NCBI GenBank assembly: GCA_017163975.1
Contig: JAFFSR010000004.1
Location: forward strand, 682,001-746,000
DNA: 64,000 nucleotides
From: Anastatus disparis
Taxonomy: Eukaryota > Arthropoda > Insecta > Hymenoptera > Eupelmidae
Reading direction: 5' to 3'
This document shows, piece after piece, positions 1 through 12,513 of the stretch. The notes under the pieces were generated by a model, which was given only the letters and a program-made list of their open reading frames with translations, did not search any database and was not told the DNA's origin. Each line of letters opens with the position of its first letter. The stretch's first letter is position 1. The translations under genes were made by a program, and so were the position numbers.

Positions 1-3000
1 ATCGATATATATCCTTTACTTCGCTTTACGTGTTTCGTGAGTTCAAGATAAAAAAAAGTGCATGTTGCTTGTGGTATTTTTTTTCACTCTTTCTCTCTTT
101 TTTTTAACAAGGGAGGAAAAATTTGCGTTGGACTGACGTGACTTGAGTGTAAGGGAGCTTATGGATACTTTGTTACAAGGTAAAGCCTGGTAGGCTTCGT
201 TTGTCCAGACTCAAAGCTTTGTTAGCTGGACAATTTTAAAGAAATATAGTAAAAATAATATTATTCATAATTTTAATATTTTTTATTTAATTTATTTCGA
301 AAATTCGTGATTATTCACACAATATTAGAAACTATATCTCGAAAATATAACTTGTTATTTAGCAATTAATACTTCAAATGCATTCTTGATTTTTATTTTT
401 GATAACACTCAAACAAATTAACATTTTTAATGTAAAAAACTACATCCCACTAGATTCGTATGTAAAGAATGGGTCTTACTAACATTTAGTTATTTTTTTT
501 TTAATTTTTGTTTAAAATTTATTGAATATCATGATATAAAAAATGTAAAAATAGTAGTTGTGAAAAATCCAAACAAAATTTTTTTATGAACAAGCCAGGT
601 TAAATTACAAAAGTTTATTCTTTAATTTTTCAAACGATTTATTATTTTTTTATATTATCATCACGAGTACCTGTAACAAATATCTCCTGTAATTTTAATG
701 AAATTCATGAACTGGAATTCTAATAATCTTCCTGGTTAACATTTCGAAATGTTGATTACATCTACGGCAATATTTACCTTTAAACAAAGCTTTTAGTAAT
801 GAAGGCAACATTTTTGTTTACCTTCCTCTCAAGATGCAATTCAAAATTCTGAATTTCAAAGATCATGTAATCTTCTGTAATCGTATCCTTTTTTAATTAA
901 AAATTTTAAGATGAACAATCGAGCTGATGATTAGAAAAAAATGTGTATATTTTACATTATTTACAGAAATAATAATAAATCCAACTCTGCAATTATTTGT
1001 TTACATTTTCATTACTCACGTCGATCAAAAGTTTTCATTTCTATTGAAAAAATAAAAAAAGCTTAATCACATCAAACTGTTACAAAGTCAACTTTTAAAA
1101 AGAAGAAGAAAAAAAAAGAGAGAACAGAAAAGTTACAACGTCATGAAGTAAAATATCGCGATAAAATTTAAATTTCACGTGCGGGGGCAAGCTAAAGGTA
1201 GCTCTCGTTCAACCTTTTTATCAATCACTCTTTCTTTAAAGAGAACATCGCTCAAGGTCAATTGAAACGTCCATAAAGCGTTCATACTGCTGCTACTACT
1301 ACCATCATCTATATTTCTTAACTTTTCTTTTTTTATTATTTTTTTTTCTTTTCTTCTTTAAACTCAAGGATCGATTTCTACCTTGGGAATCGATGGTTTG
1401 TGCGTACTTCTTTTTTTTATCTCTTTCTACCAAATGAAACTCAAAGAACGCGGTCAGCTAAGCAAAAAGTATAAGAAAAAAAAAAGAAGAATGTTAGAAT
1501 GGGTGTAAAGATCGAAAGAAGAAAAGCTATAGGATACAGAGGAATAAAAAAAAAGGAAGAAGAAGAAGTAGGAGTGTATATCTGCCTATTATTCACGCGA
1601 AGTAGTCGCGATCTAAAACTTAGGACGGGTTAGAGGTTTCGTGGCGAATTCTTATAAATCAAAACAGACACGCTATCCCATCTTCGTTCTTTTTCTATCT
1701 CAAAGGTGTAAGCTTTTAGTACTTCTTTGTCTATTCTACTTTCTTTAGCTTCTTTTTTTCTACTTCTTCTTTATTTCCTTCTTTTTTTTTCTCTTTTTTT
1801 TTCTTATTCATTGCTCCTTGCAACATCGCGCCTCTCCTTGATATTCCTTTACTTTTTTTTCTCTCTCTTCATGCCTTAACTATTTGCTTATCTGGACGAA
1901 GGAAAGAGGGATGAGGGAGAAACGGAAAAATTGTTGTTGCATGCGAGAAGAAAAAAATAAAGAAAAGAGAAAGTTCGTGAGATTTCTTCGGTATGCGCGA
2001 AAAAAAGAATGTTCGTGTCTTGTTTTTTCTTTTTTTTTTATTCAAGACAAGAAAGAAGATGATTCGAAAATTTTTGGTTCTAAGGAGAAGTAGGGAAAAT
2101 TACTTTTATCACAAGAACTGAGTTTATTCTAAGTAAACTACTTCAAGATAAGGTTTAAATCAAGTTGTTTGGATAATCTATGATTTTTTTTCATTTTTGA
2201 GTGGATGACGTTTTTTTTTCTTCTTCCTTTTTTCAAAACTGAATTTCTTTTCTGTTATAGATCGTAATTTTAGATAAAAGATTATAGGGTGTCTACGACC
2301 TGGATAAAGTTGTAAAACTTAAAATTCCAGTTTCTTTTTATGCTGTAAAAATAAATAGAGAGCTTTTCAAATTTAAGAGCTTAAGTCATTTTATATATTT
2401 CTTAAAAAATAATTTCAGAAGAGCATTAAGAACGTTAATTAGGATTTCATAATTAATGATATAAAAATAATAATGTATAATCGTTACTAATATTCCTTAT
2501 TTCTTTCATAAAAAAAATTTGTGATAAAATATTCTTATAAAAATTGTAAATTTAATCAATAATTAAATAAATTAATAGTTTATTAAAAATCTTATTGACA
2601 AAATGTTGAAATATAGTAATTTAAATATAAGCTGATGAAGAATTCATGTTTTAAATAAATAATTAATCAAAGAATAAATTATCTTTATTGAAAAACTGAA
2701 ATAAATTTCTCACTGCGACAGATAAATTGTATTTTATTTCTTTTTATAAGTATTGTCAGTTTTTGTATAAATCTATTGTTATTTAATATTCCGAAGTGAT
2801 TTTAAATAATTGATTAAAATAATGACAATATTTTTTCTATTTTTTTCTCTCTCTCTTTTTTTTAAATAAATAATTCAGTAATGCAATATTGCAACGTTAA
2901 CCTATTTCATTTATCGTAGACAGCTTTAGATTATAAAAATGTCCGCTGTGAAATATAAGAAGTTGACTGATGATAAAAGAGCCGCTTTTATTGATCCATA

Positions 3001-3905
3001 AACTTCAAAATGGAATTCTATTTATAAAATGAAATGAAATTTAAGTAGATTATGGGTTTTTTCTTTGTAATATTTGAATCTAATACAATGGGTTCTTCAT
3101 AAATTTAGTATCAATTTTTTATTTTCAAAATCATTAGGTAATATATGAATTTTGAGGAAAAATTTTACTACATATAAGTAATAAATAAAATAAACAAAGT
3201 TTTCATAGAGATACAATTTTGTATTGTGTAACTACTGTGTAAATCTTCTTTGATGTATTTATAGGTATATATGCGTATTATACGTAATATGAAAATATTT
3301 TAAAAAAATTTGTTTTACTAAAAGATACAAAATTTTCATACCGTTTACAGCATATTTTTTATAAGTATAGCAAACAAAATTTTGTTTATAAAAATTTGTT
3401 TATATAACATTTTAAAGCTGAAAATGCAGAAAAAAATTTTGAAAATTTTGTCTTGTTTTTACTAAAATATTATTAAAATATTTGTTCTAACATAGGTATA
3501 TTAAAATAAACACGTCAAAATGAAATTTTAAAAATATTTTTGTTCATTTCATTGATTTGAATTAATTTCTTTTAAAAGTGATCTTGCTACTTTAATAATC
3601 ATACTCCTTGTACAAATTAAATAATTAATATTTTTAAATTTACACATCTAAATTTTCTTAGATCTATTACAGTTTAAAATAAAATTTGTTTAACTGCATA
3701 ACTTTCACTTACACCCTTCATCAAGTAAACACAAATAAAATAACTTGAAACCGGTTACAGTCTACCTTTTCAAACTTTTAAAAACTTCCTCTTCTTACAC
3801 ACCTCCAAATCAATAACTTGCCACAACAAAGAAAACATACACCTTTTTTTTTAAACAAAAAAATTAAAGAAAGAAAAGGAAAGAAAAAAAAAAGTTCACA
3901 CTCAC
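1..3905. other. AT-rich intronic sequence left of exon B
   Basis: No gene is visible. The stretch is very AT-rich, with long A and T runs and CT/GA-rich simple tracts (about 1081-1130 and 1730-1870). The open frames in it, including one at 1884-2093, are short and made of K/R/E/F runs, as expected for simple sequence. If exon B belongs to a leftward gene, this is the start of its downstream intron; no acceptor with a following open frame was seen. Confidence 0.6.
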
Positions 3906-4149
3906 GTGGATTTTGTATATGAATTGGTGAAAGAGGCCTTGCTAGCGAAGCGACGGTAGAAGTTCGCGTGACGTTAGTAGCAGCTGGTACAGTGGTAGTT
4001 GTTGCTCCCGCTGTTGTTGTAACTCCCGGTATTTTAGTGTGTAATGTAGCTAAGCAAGAGTTAGCAACATCGTAGATGAGATAGGCACCGTAGTACCTAC
4101 CCGCGCTGCCCATTTTCAATTTATTCCTGCCAACGGGCAACGTGGTCAT
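3906..4149 (-). CDS. Candidate alternative first coding exon (exon B), unidentified leftward gene
   Basis: I do not recognise the product. On the minus strand the ATG at 4149 opens a frame of 81 codons plus one base that ends at a strong donor, CCAC|GTGAGT (GT at 3905-3904). The peptide starts MTTLPVGRNKLKMGSAGRYY, continues through a T/A/V-rich middle, and reaches PLSPIHIQNP just before the donor; read past the donor it turns at once into low-complexity F/L/K sequence, which supports the exon end. Its codons are mixed and more GC-rich than the flanks. Sequence upstream of the ATG (4150-4260) is purine-rich in the sense direction with no pyrimidine tract, so this is probably a first exon with its own 5'UTR rather than an internal exon. 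No signal peptide, membrane segment or named domain is visible. The donor phase (1) matches exon A, suggesting a shared downstream exon beyond the window. It could instead start a separate gene or be a chance frame. Confidence 0.5.
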
Positions 4150-7020
4150 CTTCTTTGTAACGTTGATTTCTTTTTTTTCTTTTCTTTTTTTCTATTCTCT
4201 TTTTTCAACTTCTTCTTTTTTTCTGTTATTTTTACTTTCCCTCGTGTCTTGTTCTCACGGTATGTGTAAGTATATACTTCACGATAACCGGCTGCAGGTG
4301 TTGTAATGATTTTTTTTCTCTTCCTTATTTTCTTGCTTTTGCTTCGCTAGTACGTTAGCGTGGAATTCGTATACATATTTTTGCTTTTTTTTCTATTTTG
4401 TTTGCATTTCTAGGGCTTTGTAATTTTTATGATGCTGATGCACTGTTGTTGAAATGAAATTTATGCACTTTTTAATAACTTCTCCAGTATTCATTTTTTT
4501 CATACACACAAATTAATTGATTCACGTATGCTTAATTTCATAAAATGTAATTTTTTTTTCCTAAAATATTCTAAATGGTACGTTTAAGGAGCATGGCATT
4601 ATTGTCATTATTGAAACAACAAAGATTCTCTAAACGTTAAATAAAATAAATGTTTTAATAGTGATTAAATTAATTAAAAATACTTATTGTTAAAAGCAAT
4701 TATATGAATAATTAAGCGAGATAAGGCTATCCCTAAAGTGTCTTGAATGAATAAATTTTCTTGCCTAAAATTAAGAGAGACGGAGGAATATTCATAAGAA
4801 TCGTAATGAAGTTTCCCGAAATCATCAGAATAAATTATGTTTAATCTCAAACGAATTATGAATGCTTTAGCAGAAACAAAATATAATTTGTTCCCTTAAG
4901 TAAGATAAGCAGAGTTATTTTCAAAGAAAATTAACGAAATTTACATTTTATTATAAATTATCATTTGAGAACTAAACGAGCGTTAAGGAAAAAATTTCAT
5001 TTTTTCATAACTGTTTGTATAATTAAAGTAATAATAAAAAAATTGTTAAAGGAAAAAAAAATTTTTTTTTAACTATTATCACTTTCTTAACTTTAAAACA
5101 TGCACTTATTTAAGTTGTCACTTAAACCAACACTATTCACCACAAAGTCGCGAAGGAACGATCGTCGACTCGATGTACGCTTAACTAATCGTCGAACGTC
5201 GCTTGTCGCGCTTTATGCTCCTCCTTCTTTTTTTGATATATATGTATATATATGTATTGTATACAAATTGTTGACGTCGGGGTATGGCCAGGAAATTTCT
5301 ACGGAAGTCTGTAGCCGGAAGTGTCATGAGCGAATGGGCACAGTGTAAATGTGATTACTTCGGGTCACCGTAGATAAAAAAAAAAGAAATGATTGTTTCT
5401 AAAAATTATATTGCCTGCGAACAAATTAAGTCGATCGTTTAGTTTTGGATGATAAATTTCAAACGACCGAGCTTGGTTTTCGAGATTAGAGTTACAGTCG
5501 AGAGGTTTTGATTTTTTTTTCATTGAAAAATTTTTAATAGTTCAAAATAACAGTTCACTGATTAATAAAATTATGCTAATTTATATATTAATTGTGTTGA
5601 AGAAAGAATTGGATAATTTAAAGCGTTAAAAAAGAATTTGATAAATATTATTCGTGAACAATATTTTTTATTTTTTTCTTTTTTTTTCTTTTTTTTGTAA
5701 TATTTTTATTTCTTATTGCATCCGATTTAAATTAATTTAGTTGGATAAGGGTTTTAATTAATTTTTATAGAAAAAATTTTAAAATTCGCAATCATAGTAA
5801 GACAATAAAAAACGATTGTATCCACATACAAAAATATATTCAACATTATAAATATTATTTTTGATGCACTTTAAATAATGTTCGTGTTTATTTCCAAGGT
5901 AATCTCCGGCTTCGACATTTATTTCGTTACACTCTAAAAACTAAAGTGAATTTATATTTCGCGCTGACTATTGTGTGGGACACGTTCAGTTTTATCTGTT
6001 CATTTAGGAAATGTGTATAAGAATGAAAAAAAGTTCTTTTTTCGTCTTGATAAGATAAACACAGCGCATAATTTTTATTTATCGCACTTATACCGACACT
6101 CGCAACTTTTTATGTAAAAATTTTAATTATACACTGATTTTCTAGGTTCTGAAATAGTAATGTTTATTACATTTTACTTTTTTTTTTAACTCATTAATTA
6201 AATTTAAACGAGAATATTTGATAATCCTGTATTTGTATTTAAAATTTGTTATATTATAATTATTTTATAATCACCTTAATTATTTTGTATTTAAATTCAT
6301 AATAATAATGATTTTGGAAATTATTTTTTCACATCATAAATTTGTTAATTTATAAACAAACATAAACACTATTTAAACAATTTTTTTTAAAAATCATTTA
6401 ACATAAAAAAAATATATTCAAGGATCTTTTTACACCGACACACTTTAACGTCCAGCAAATTTCTTTAGAAAAATTCTTCTTGTATACTCTCAGCGCTGAT
6501 TTTGCGAAGCAGCGTTTACAAGCAAAATAAAAAAAAAAAAGAAAATAAGCAAAAGTTTAAACGAACTTTTAAACACTTAACAACTTTGAATCACTGTAAG
6601 TGCAAATTGTCAAAGTTTATTTCTTAACGCTCCTCATATATGCCCAACCTACAAAAGGCTTGGCCTTTTTTTCCGCCTTACAGAACACATAATACATACG
6701 TATAGTCAAAGTAGTGGTCACATAATATTATACACACGGTATAAGCTTCTCTCTTACGACAATAGCTACATATGTATATGTAGACAGAAGTTCAAAGCAT
6801 GGATGCGTAGCGTATCAAATGGTTGCGCGCCGGGCTTGTGTGTTCTCGCTTACTGTTAACACAATAACACTGTAATGCAAGTGTTCTCTTGGTGTGTGTA
6901 AACACAAGTGTATACGCGTACACACGGTACGTAATGTATTGTATCTATATAATGTAAGAGAGACAAACGTGATGTACATTGGCGAATGGGTATGGATAAT
7001 GTTTGTTAGTATACAAAGTG
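4150..7020 (-). promoter_or_regulatory. Candidate 5'UTR and promoter side of exon B
   Basis: The 110 bases beside the exon B ATG look like 5'UTR. Further out, two patches (about 5137-5370 and 6640-6990) are clearly richer in GC and CpG than the surrounding 75-80% AT sequence and contain few long A/T runs. Such patches are plausible promoter or enhancer DNA for a leftward transcript starting at exon B. No convincing TATA or initiator arrangement was fixed. A small open frame at 5100-5348 on the plus strand falls in one patch and has no recognisable product. Confidence 0.3.
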
Positions 7021-10000
7021 TAATGTTCGAGATGTTTCAATGTTTATTGATTAAATAGGATATTTTATTTATTTTTCTTAGAATTGAACTTTAGATTGAG
7101 CAGCAATAAAATTTTTCGAAAGTCGTGATTATTATATGAGAATTGTTATTTGTTATTGTGAATTCCTAAACGTACTAGATTTTTATTTATTTAAGATATT
7201 ATATTCGACGAAATTATGTATTTATAGATGAAAATTGGTTAATTTATTTTAAAACTTGTTGTGTACATCAAAAAATATTATACAATACAATACAAATATA
7301 AATATAAATATGTCTAAAAAGAATTGATTTTTTTAAACAAAAATAGTACTATATTAAAGTAAATATAGATATAATAAAAATATTATATTTATGAATTAAT
7401 AAATATAAATAATATATAAATTAATAAAATAAAAAATTATCACAATCATTAATTTTATTATTTAATCTTTAATAATATGATACGCCAAATTATATTAGGA
7501 TTGATACTAAAAAATAACAAAATTAAATTTATTATTATGAAAGAATTATGAACAATTGCAGTAATGAATAATAATTATGGATGATTTAATTTTATTCTTT
7601 GATTGAAAAAAAAATTTGTTATCACTGTCGGAAGTTTCACGTGCCTATTACTCGTGGTAACTAAACAATTCCGTAAAAAGTTCAAAAAAAAATATCCGGT
7701 CCGGAAACCTTAAATCTTTACATAAACAAGTCAAAAAATCATTACATGATTAGTTAGATATTCATAACAGTATACAATATGGGTGTAGGTAATAGCCGAT
7801 AACCTATTACCTTAGACTCTAATGAACATGAAATAAGCTTTCACACTAAAAAGAAGGTACGACGTGGCCTTGAACTAAAATTTCATAGAGTTACTTTTTT
7901 ATTTTTTTTTTTTTTTTTTACGAAAAAAAAGGAGAAAAAAGTTATACTAATAAGAGCGTAATACATTTTATTAATAATTTGCAAGAGGATAGAAAGATCT
8001 TTCTTCTTCTTTTTTTATCTGAACGAGCTATATGAGACTTGACTGTCCCTTTTTTTCTGTACTTTTACGAAGCGAAGGTGCGATTTAAGTTACAACGTAG
8101 ACCCGAGTTGCAAGAAAGTTGCGTCGTTTAAACTTGGCGCGTAAAACTTTTTTTTTTGTATACAAAAAAAAGCAAAGAAGGGAAAGGAAATCTGAAGATC
8201 CTTGGAATTGTCCGTATAAGGGGTAAAAAAAAGAAAAAAAAGGAAAAAGGAGGTTTCTTTGACGAACTTTTACAAGAATTTAAGGAGAGTACAGAAGTCT
8301 TCTTCCCTTTTTTTTGTTATCGATTCTCGTTTGCATATTGCGCGTTTATTAAAAATGTTTTTAATTTGCCAGAGACTTTTACTCTTACACGTAAATTTAC
8401 ATCGGGTAAATAAAACTTTTGTAATATTTTTAATGATTAAGATAAAATAAAAAAAAGTTTCTCGTAATATTAATGCAACGATAGTTTCTATTTAAATTTT
8501 ATTACTTTTGCTTCAAAATTAAACTAGTTTTTTAATATTATAACGATTATCAATTTTATGTTTCATCAAGCAATAGCACACAATATTCAAATGAACAATA
8601 TAATTTAATTATCTATTTATTCTGCTTTACGTAGAGAAAATAGAGATAATAATGCTAATAATAATGATAATAATAATAGTAATAATAATGCATCGAACGA
8701 TATCACGGATCTCTCAAAGCTTATTATTATTACGGTCGGGACTTCACAGGATAAACTATTCAAATTACAATTTGTATTAATATTGGAAAAAATTTTTTAC
8801 AAAATTTATTAGAAAAAACATTTTTTCAATATCAGCATTATTGTGCGACTTACCAATATTATAATAAATCATCTCCAATATGCTGTAATTTAATAGTGAT
8901 AATCCCTCTTTCAATTATAAATCCTTCGGTTTTAGTTAAACAATAATTAGATAATCTCGGAAAATAAATTAAGCATCCAATTTCGAATGCAAGCTTTCGC
9001 TAATTAATTTAGTGGAAGATAAAAATTTTAATATCTCTAATTAATTGATAAGAGAAAAAAGGTAAACATTGTAATCTCTTAAAATTAATAAAACAACATC
9101 CTAGCGTGCATTAATTCACCGCAACCTTTTCTTCATTTCTTTTTCATCTTCGTTATATACACACAACTTATAAAATTGCTGTTTTCCCGTCTGTTATGTT
9201 CACCTCCCCCTCTTTTTCTTTTATTTCACCTTGTCGTCAAATACCATTTATCAACTTTTCTTCTCATTATATATATCCTCGGATTTTTGTATCCTTATCA
9301 CCTCAAATGCTTGTTTCGTGATCTCGTTCACTTAAGCTTTAAGCCTCTTCTTCTCCTTTTCTCCTTTCCCCTTTTTTTTCAACTTTTAATATTCTTTTTT
9401 ATATCTTTTATCTGTCATTTTCTCTCTTGCTACGATATTTTTTTTTTTTTTTGTTTCTTTCTCTCTCTTTCACTTTTGTGTGTCTCTTACAAAACCCCCT
9501 TGTTTTTTAGGCTCGACACAAAATTCTCCCATATAACCCCCCACAGTTATACCTCGGCACTTTTTACTGAGCGATAAATCTACCGTATTTTTATCGCTAG
9601 ACTCTTTCTATCTCTTTCCTTTCTTTCTTTTTTTGCCTTCTTTTTTTTCTTTCACTACGCCCGCACGAGGAGTACGTGCATGTATGTATACATGTTTCTT
9701 TTTACTTATATGTTGAAAAGTGTAAGGACGTGTACGTATCTCTGAGCATTACGTGGGAGAAAGAAATATTGTAATTTTTTTTTCAGAACTGTGCTATGTA
9801 TCGGAAAAAATAAAAGGTTAGACTTTTCAAGGTGTTTCTTTAAAGTTTCAACGGGTTTTTTCATGTCATTTTTTTTGGTTTTCTTTTCATTTTAATGTTC
9901 ACGAATTTCTTTGTTTTTTGATAAATTATTTTCGTGGTTATATCGTGTAAGATTTTATTATATTTTTTTTTTGCTTTTCTACGAAACAAATATATTTTAT

Positions 10001-12311
10001 TTTATTTTTTTTTATACAAAAAATTAAATTACTTTATGAATTTATTTAAAAATGACAAAATCAAAATAATATTATGTAATAAGCAAAATCTGATATTAGT
10101 ATTTCGGTATTTCAAGTGTAGACTTCATGGTCTTATCAAATCTTTCAACAAAAAACTGATAAAAATGAATGCAATTTCATCATTAAAAATAATATTTATT
10201 GAGTTAGTTTATAAAATAATTTATATTATTTTCGCTAGCATACAATCACAATTTTACAAAACTTTAAACTTAAAAAATTGGTATATTTATTACTGTTGTA
10301 AAGAATGTATACATTCATTATTTATTATTTTTCAAGAATTTATAAAGAAAAGAAAAAGAAAAGAAAATATTTACCTGTTACTTTACATTTTTATTATATT
10401 TAAAAAAAATTTTTGAAATATTTTTGTTATATTATAAGATTTAACCGTTCAACAAGACAACCGTTCAGTAAGAAATTTATTTGGATTTTCTGAATACCTA
10501 AATATAAACAAATAAAATCATAAGACGTGAAATACTTTAAGCGCCTTATCATTTCAATTGCACGTACTACCACTCGAGTAAAAATTTACAATACATTCAA
10601 CATCTGCTTTCTTTCGGAAAAAAAATCGCACTTTTAAAATACATACATAAAAATTCAAAATCTTACCTTACATTGCAACATCACGCTCACAAAACTATTT
10701 TTCTATATACTGCATTGCCTGCATAATCTATATGAGCGTGTATACACTAGCCTATAACTTTTATTATATATTTATATATATACGCATCCAGCTTGTTTTT
10801 AGATGAAGAATGAATTTTCTCTGGGCAAAACCGAGAGAGAAATTTATGTTGTGCGTATGTGCACGAGTGCAAATAAATGGTGACTAATTGCTTCGGCTGC
10901 GGGATACCGTCTGCTATTTTTTTCTTTCTTTTTTTTGGGTGGTTTTCGAGCTTGTGACAAATGTTTTGAGATCAAATATTCAAAATGGCGCTTGGAATTT
11001 TGAGTTTTTTTTTTTTCTCTCTCTCTCTATCCCCAAACTGGAGAACGCATACGGTTTATGTATGAGTTTATATACGTACGTTTTCGATATAGTGGGAACA
11101 TTGATTTTCGTTGTTGTTTTTTTTTTATAGGAGATTGCTTTTTTGAAACTTCGCTGAAAGTACTATAGCATGTAGTGCATTTTAAAAAAGCTTTTGAATC
11201 TGGGAACAATATTTGTTGAACCAGTAGTTTTAGTATGAAATAAAATTGATATCTTTTGTTATTATTAAATATTTTTATCGCAGTAAATTAAATAAATGAT
11301 GATGATTAAATTAAGGAAAATTTTATAAATATAATTGTAATTTTGGATAAAAAAAGTGTATTCTTGATAAAAAATTGATGATTTTGAGGTCAGGTTGAAA
11401 CGAATTTATGATTAAGAATAATTTATGCTAGCTAGCGATTTTATGATAGTAATAAAGTAACATTTATCTTCAAATTCCTAATTAGATAGATTACTGATGT
11501 CAATTTAAACATTTTTTTTCTTTTTTAAAAAAGAAGGATTAATTACCCTTATTGAAAAATCTCAGATCAGATTTCATCTGAGGTTTATCAGTAGGTATGG
11601 TTACAACAAGGTTTGCAATATTTTCCTGCTTCCGCAAACACTCCCGTAAATCAATTGATAAACAAAATTTTATTTAAATAAACAAAACTATGGTGCAAAG
11701 TTAAAATTGATATTTCACCGTACCATTTTCTAAAAAATACGTATTAATTATTTCTTGAGAAAAAAAATAATGCATGAAAAATATTCTTATTATAGTTGAA
11801 ATATTTCCGGGGTCGAGTTACTCTTGAGACGTCATTCTTGGAAAGAGCCGTGCCCCCTTGCCCCCTCCTCTGCCCCATAAAAAAAAGAAAAGAGAAAGAA
11901 AAAAAAAATGAAAGAAGAAAAGAAGGAGTAAAAGAAGACAACGAAATGCATAAGCCACTAAAGGAGCTCGGCGATACAGAAAAGAGAGAGTAATAAAAAC
12001 GAATGGCAGGCATTAGGAGCTCGCGGAACAAAAATAAATAAATTTAAGCCTCAAGCTTGTCTTTCTCTTTTCCTCTACTCAACCGAGAGACGCCTTTTAC
12101 CAAGAGAGAGAAAGAGAAGAAAAAAATATAAGAGAACGAGAAAAAAGTATATAAGAAGCTACCCGCGTCAAATCTTAAAATAAAAGCTTTGTGATTAACT
12201 AATATTTTATGATGTACGCATTTCATAAAAACTTTTATTATTAATGAATTTGCTCGTTTGCGCGTAAAAAATAAAAAATTATTATAAAAACCATCTATTT
12301 TATAAAGTCAA
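7021..12311. other. AT-rich intronic/intergenic sequence
   Basis: No gene supported. It contains an AAT/ATA triplet microsatellite (8647-8692), CT-rich tracts (about 9360-9660) whose frames read as F/L/S runs, and two short perfect hairpins: arms 7787-7795 with 7804-7812 (AGGTAATAG/CTATTACCT), and 11561-11567 with 11576-11582 (CTCAGAT/ATCTGAG). Confidence 0.6.
8647..8692. repeat. AAT-type trinucleotide microsatellite
   Basis: An imperfect array of AAT/ATA triplets with scattered substitutions (aataatgctaataataatg and similar). No coding meaning. Confidence 0.8.
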
Positions 12312-12513
12312 GATTTTTAAAATTTTATTTAACGTTGCTGTATTTATGCTATCATTGCAATCCTAATTAGCGACGGAGGTAATCAGTGTGTTTGTGAACA
12401 AAGCACATGTAACGCACAGTGGTACTTATATCAATCGGTTGAGAGCGGGATTTGAACTCGGTGCCTCGAGATTACGAATCCATCGCTCTGCCGACTGAGC
12501 CACTGACGACCTC
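12312..12513 (-). mobile_element. tRNA-derived SINE, copy 1
   Basis: Read on the minus strand from 12513, the element opens with a tRNA-like head: GAGGTCGTCAGTGGCTCAGT, including an intact box A (TGGCTCAGTCGG), then a box B variant (AGTTCAAATCC). The head is followed by a non-tRNA body containing CGTTACATGTGCTTTGTTCA and CGTCGCTAATTAG, and ends in GTTAAATAAAATTTTAAAAA. The same order of motifs occurs in two other copies in this window (32458 and 43521), so it is a dispersed family and not a tRNA gene. SINEs of this type are transcribed by RNA polymerase III from boxes A and B and are mobilised by LINE proteins. The body divergence shows it is not a very recent insertion. Confidence 0.85.

Noticed and set aside
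9176..10416. Two plus-strand frames (133 and 160 codons) that look like membrane proteins
   Set aside because: F/L/S or K/I/N runs from T-rich and A-rich DNA; no domain, no exon boundaries, no sensible start context.
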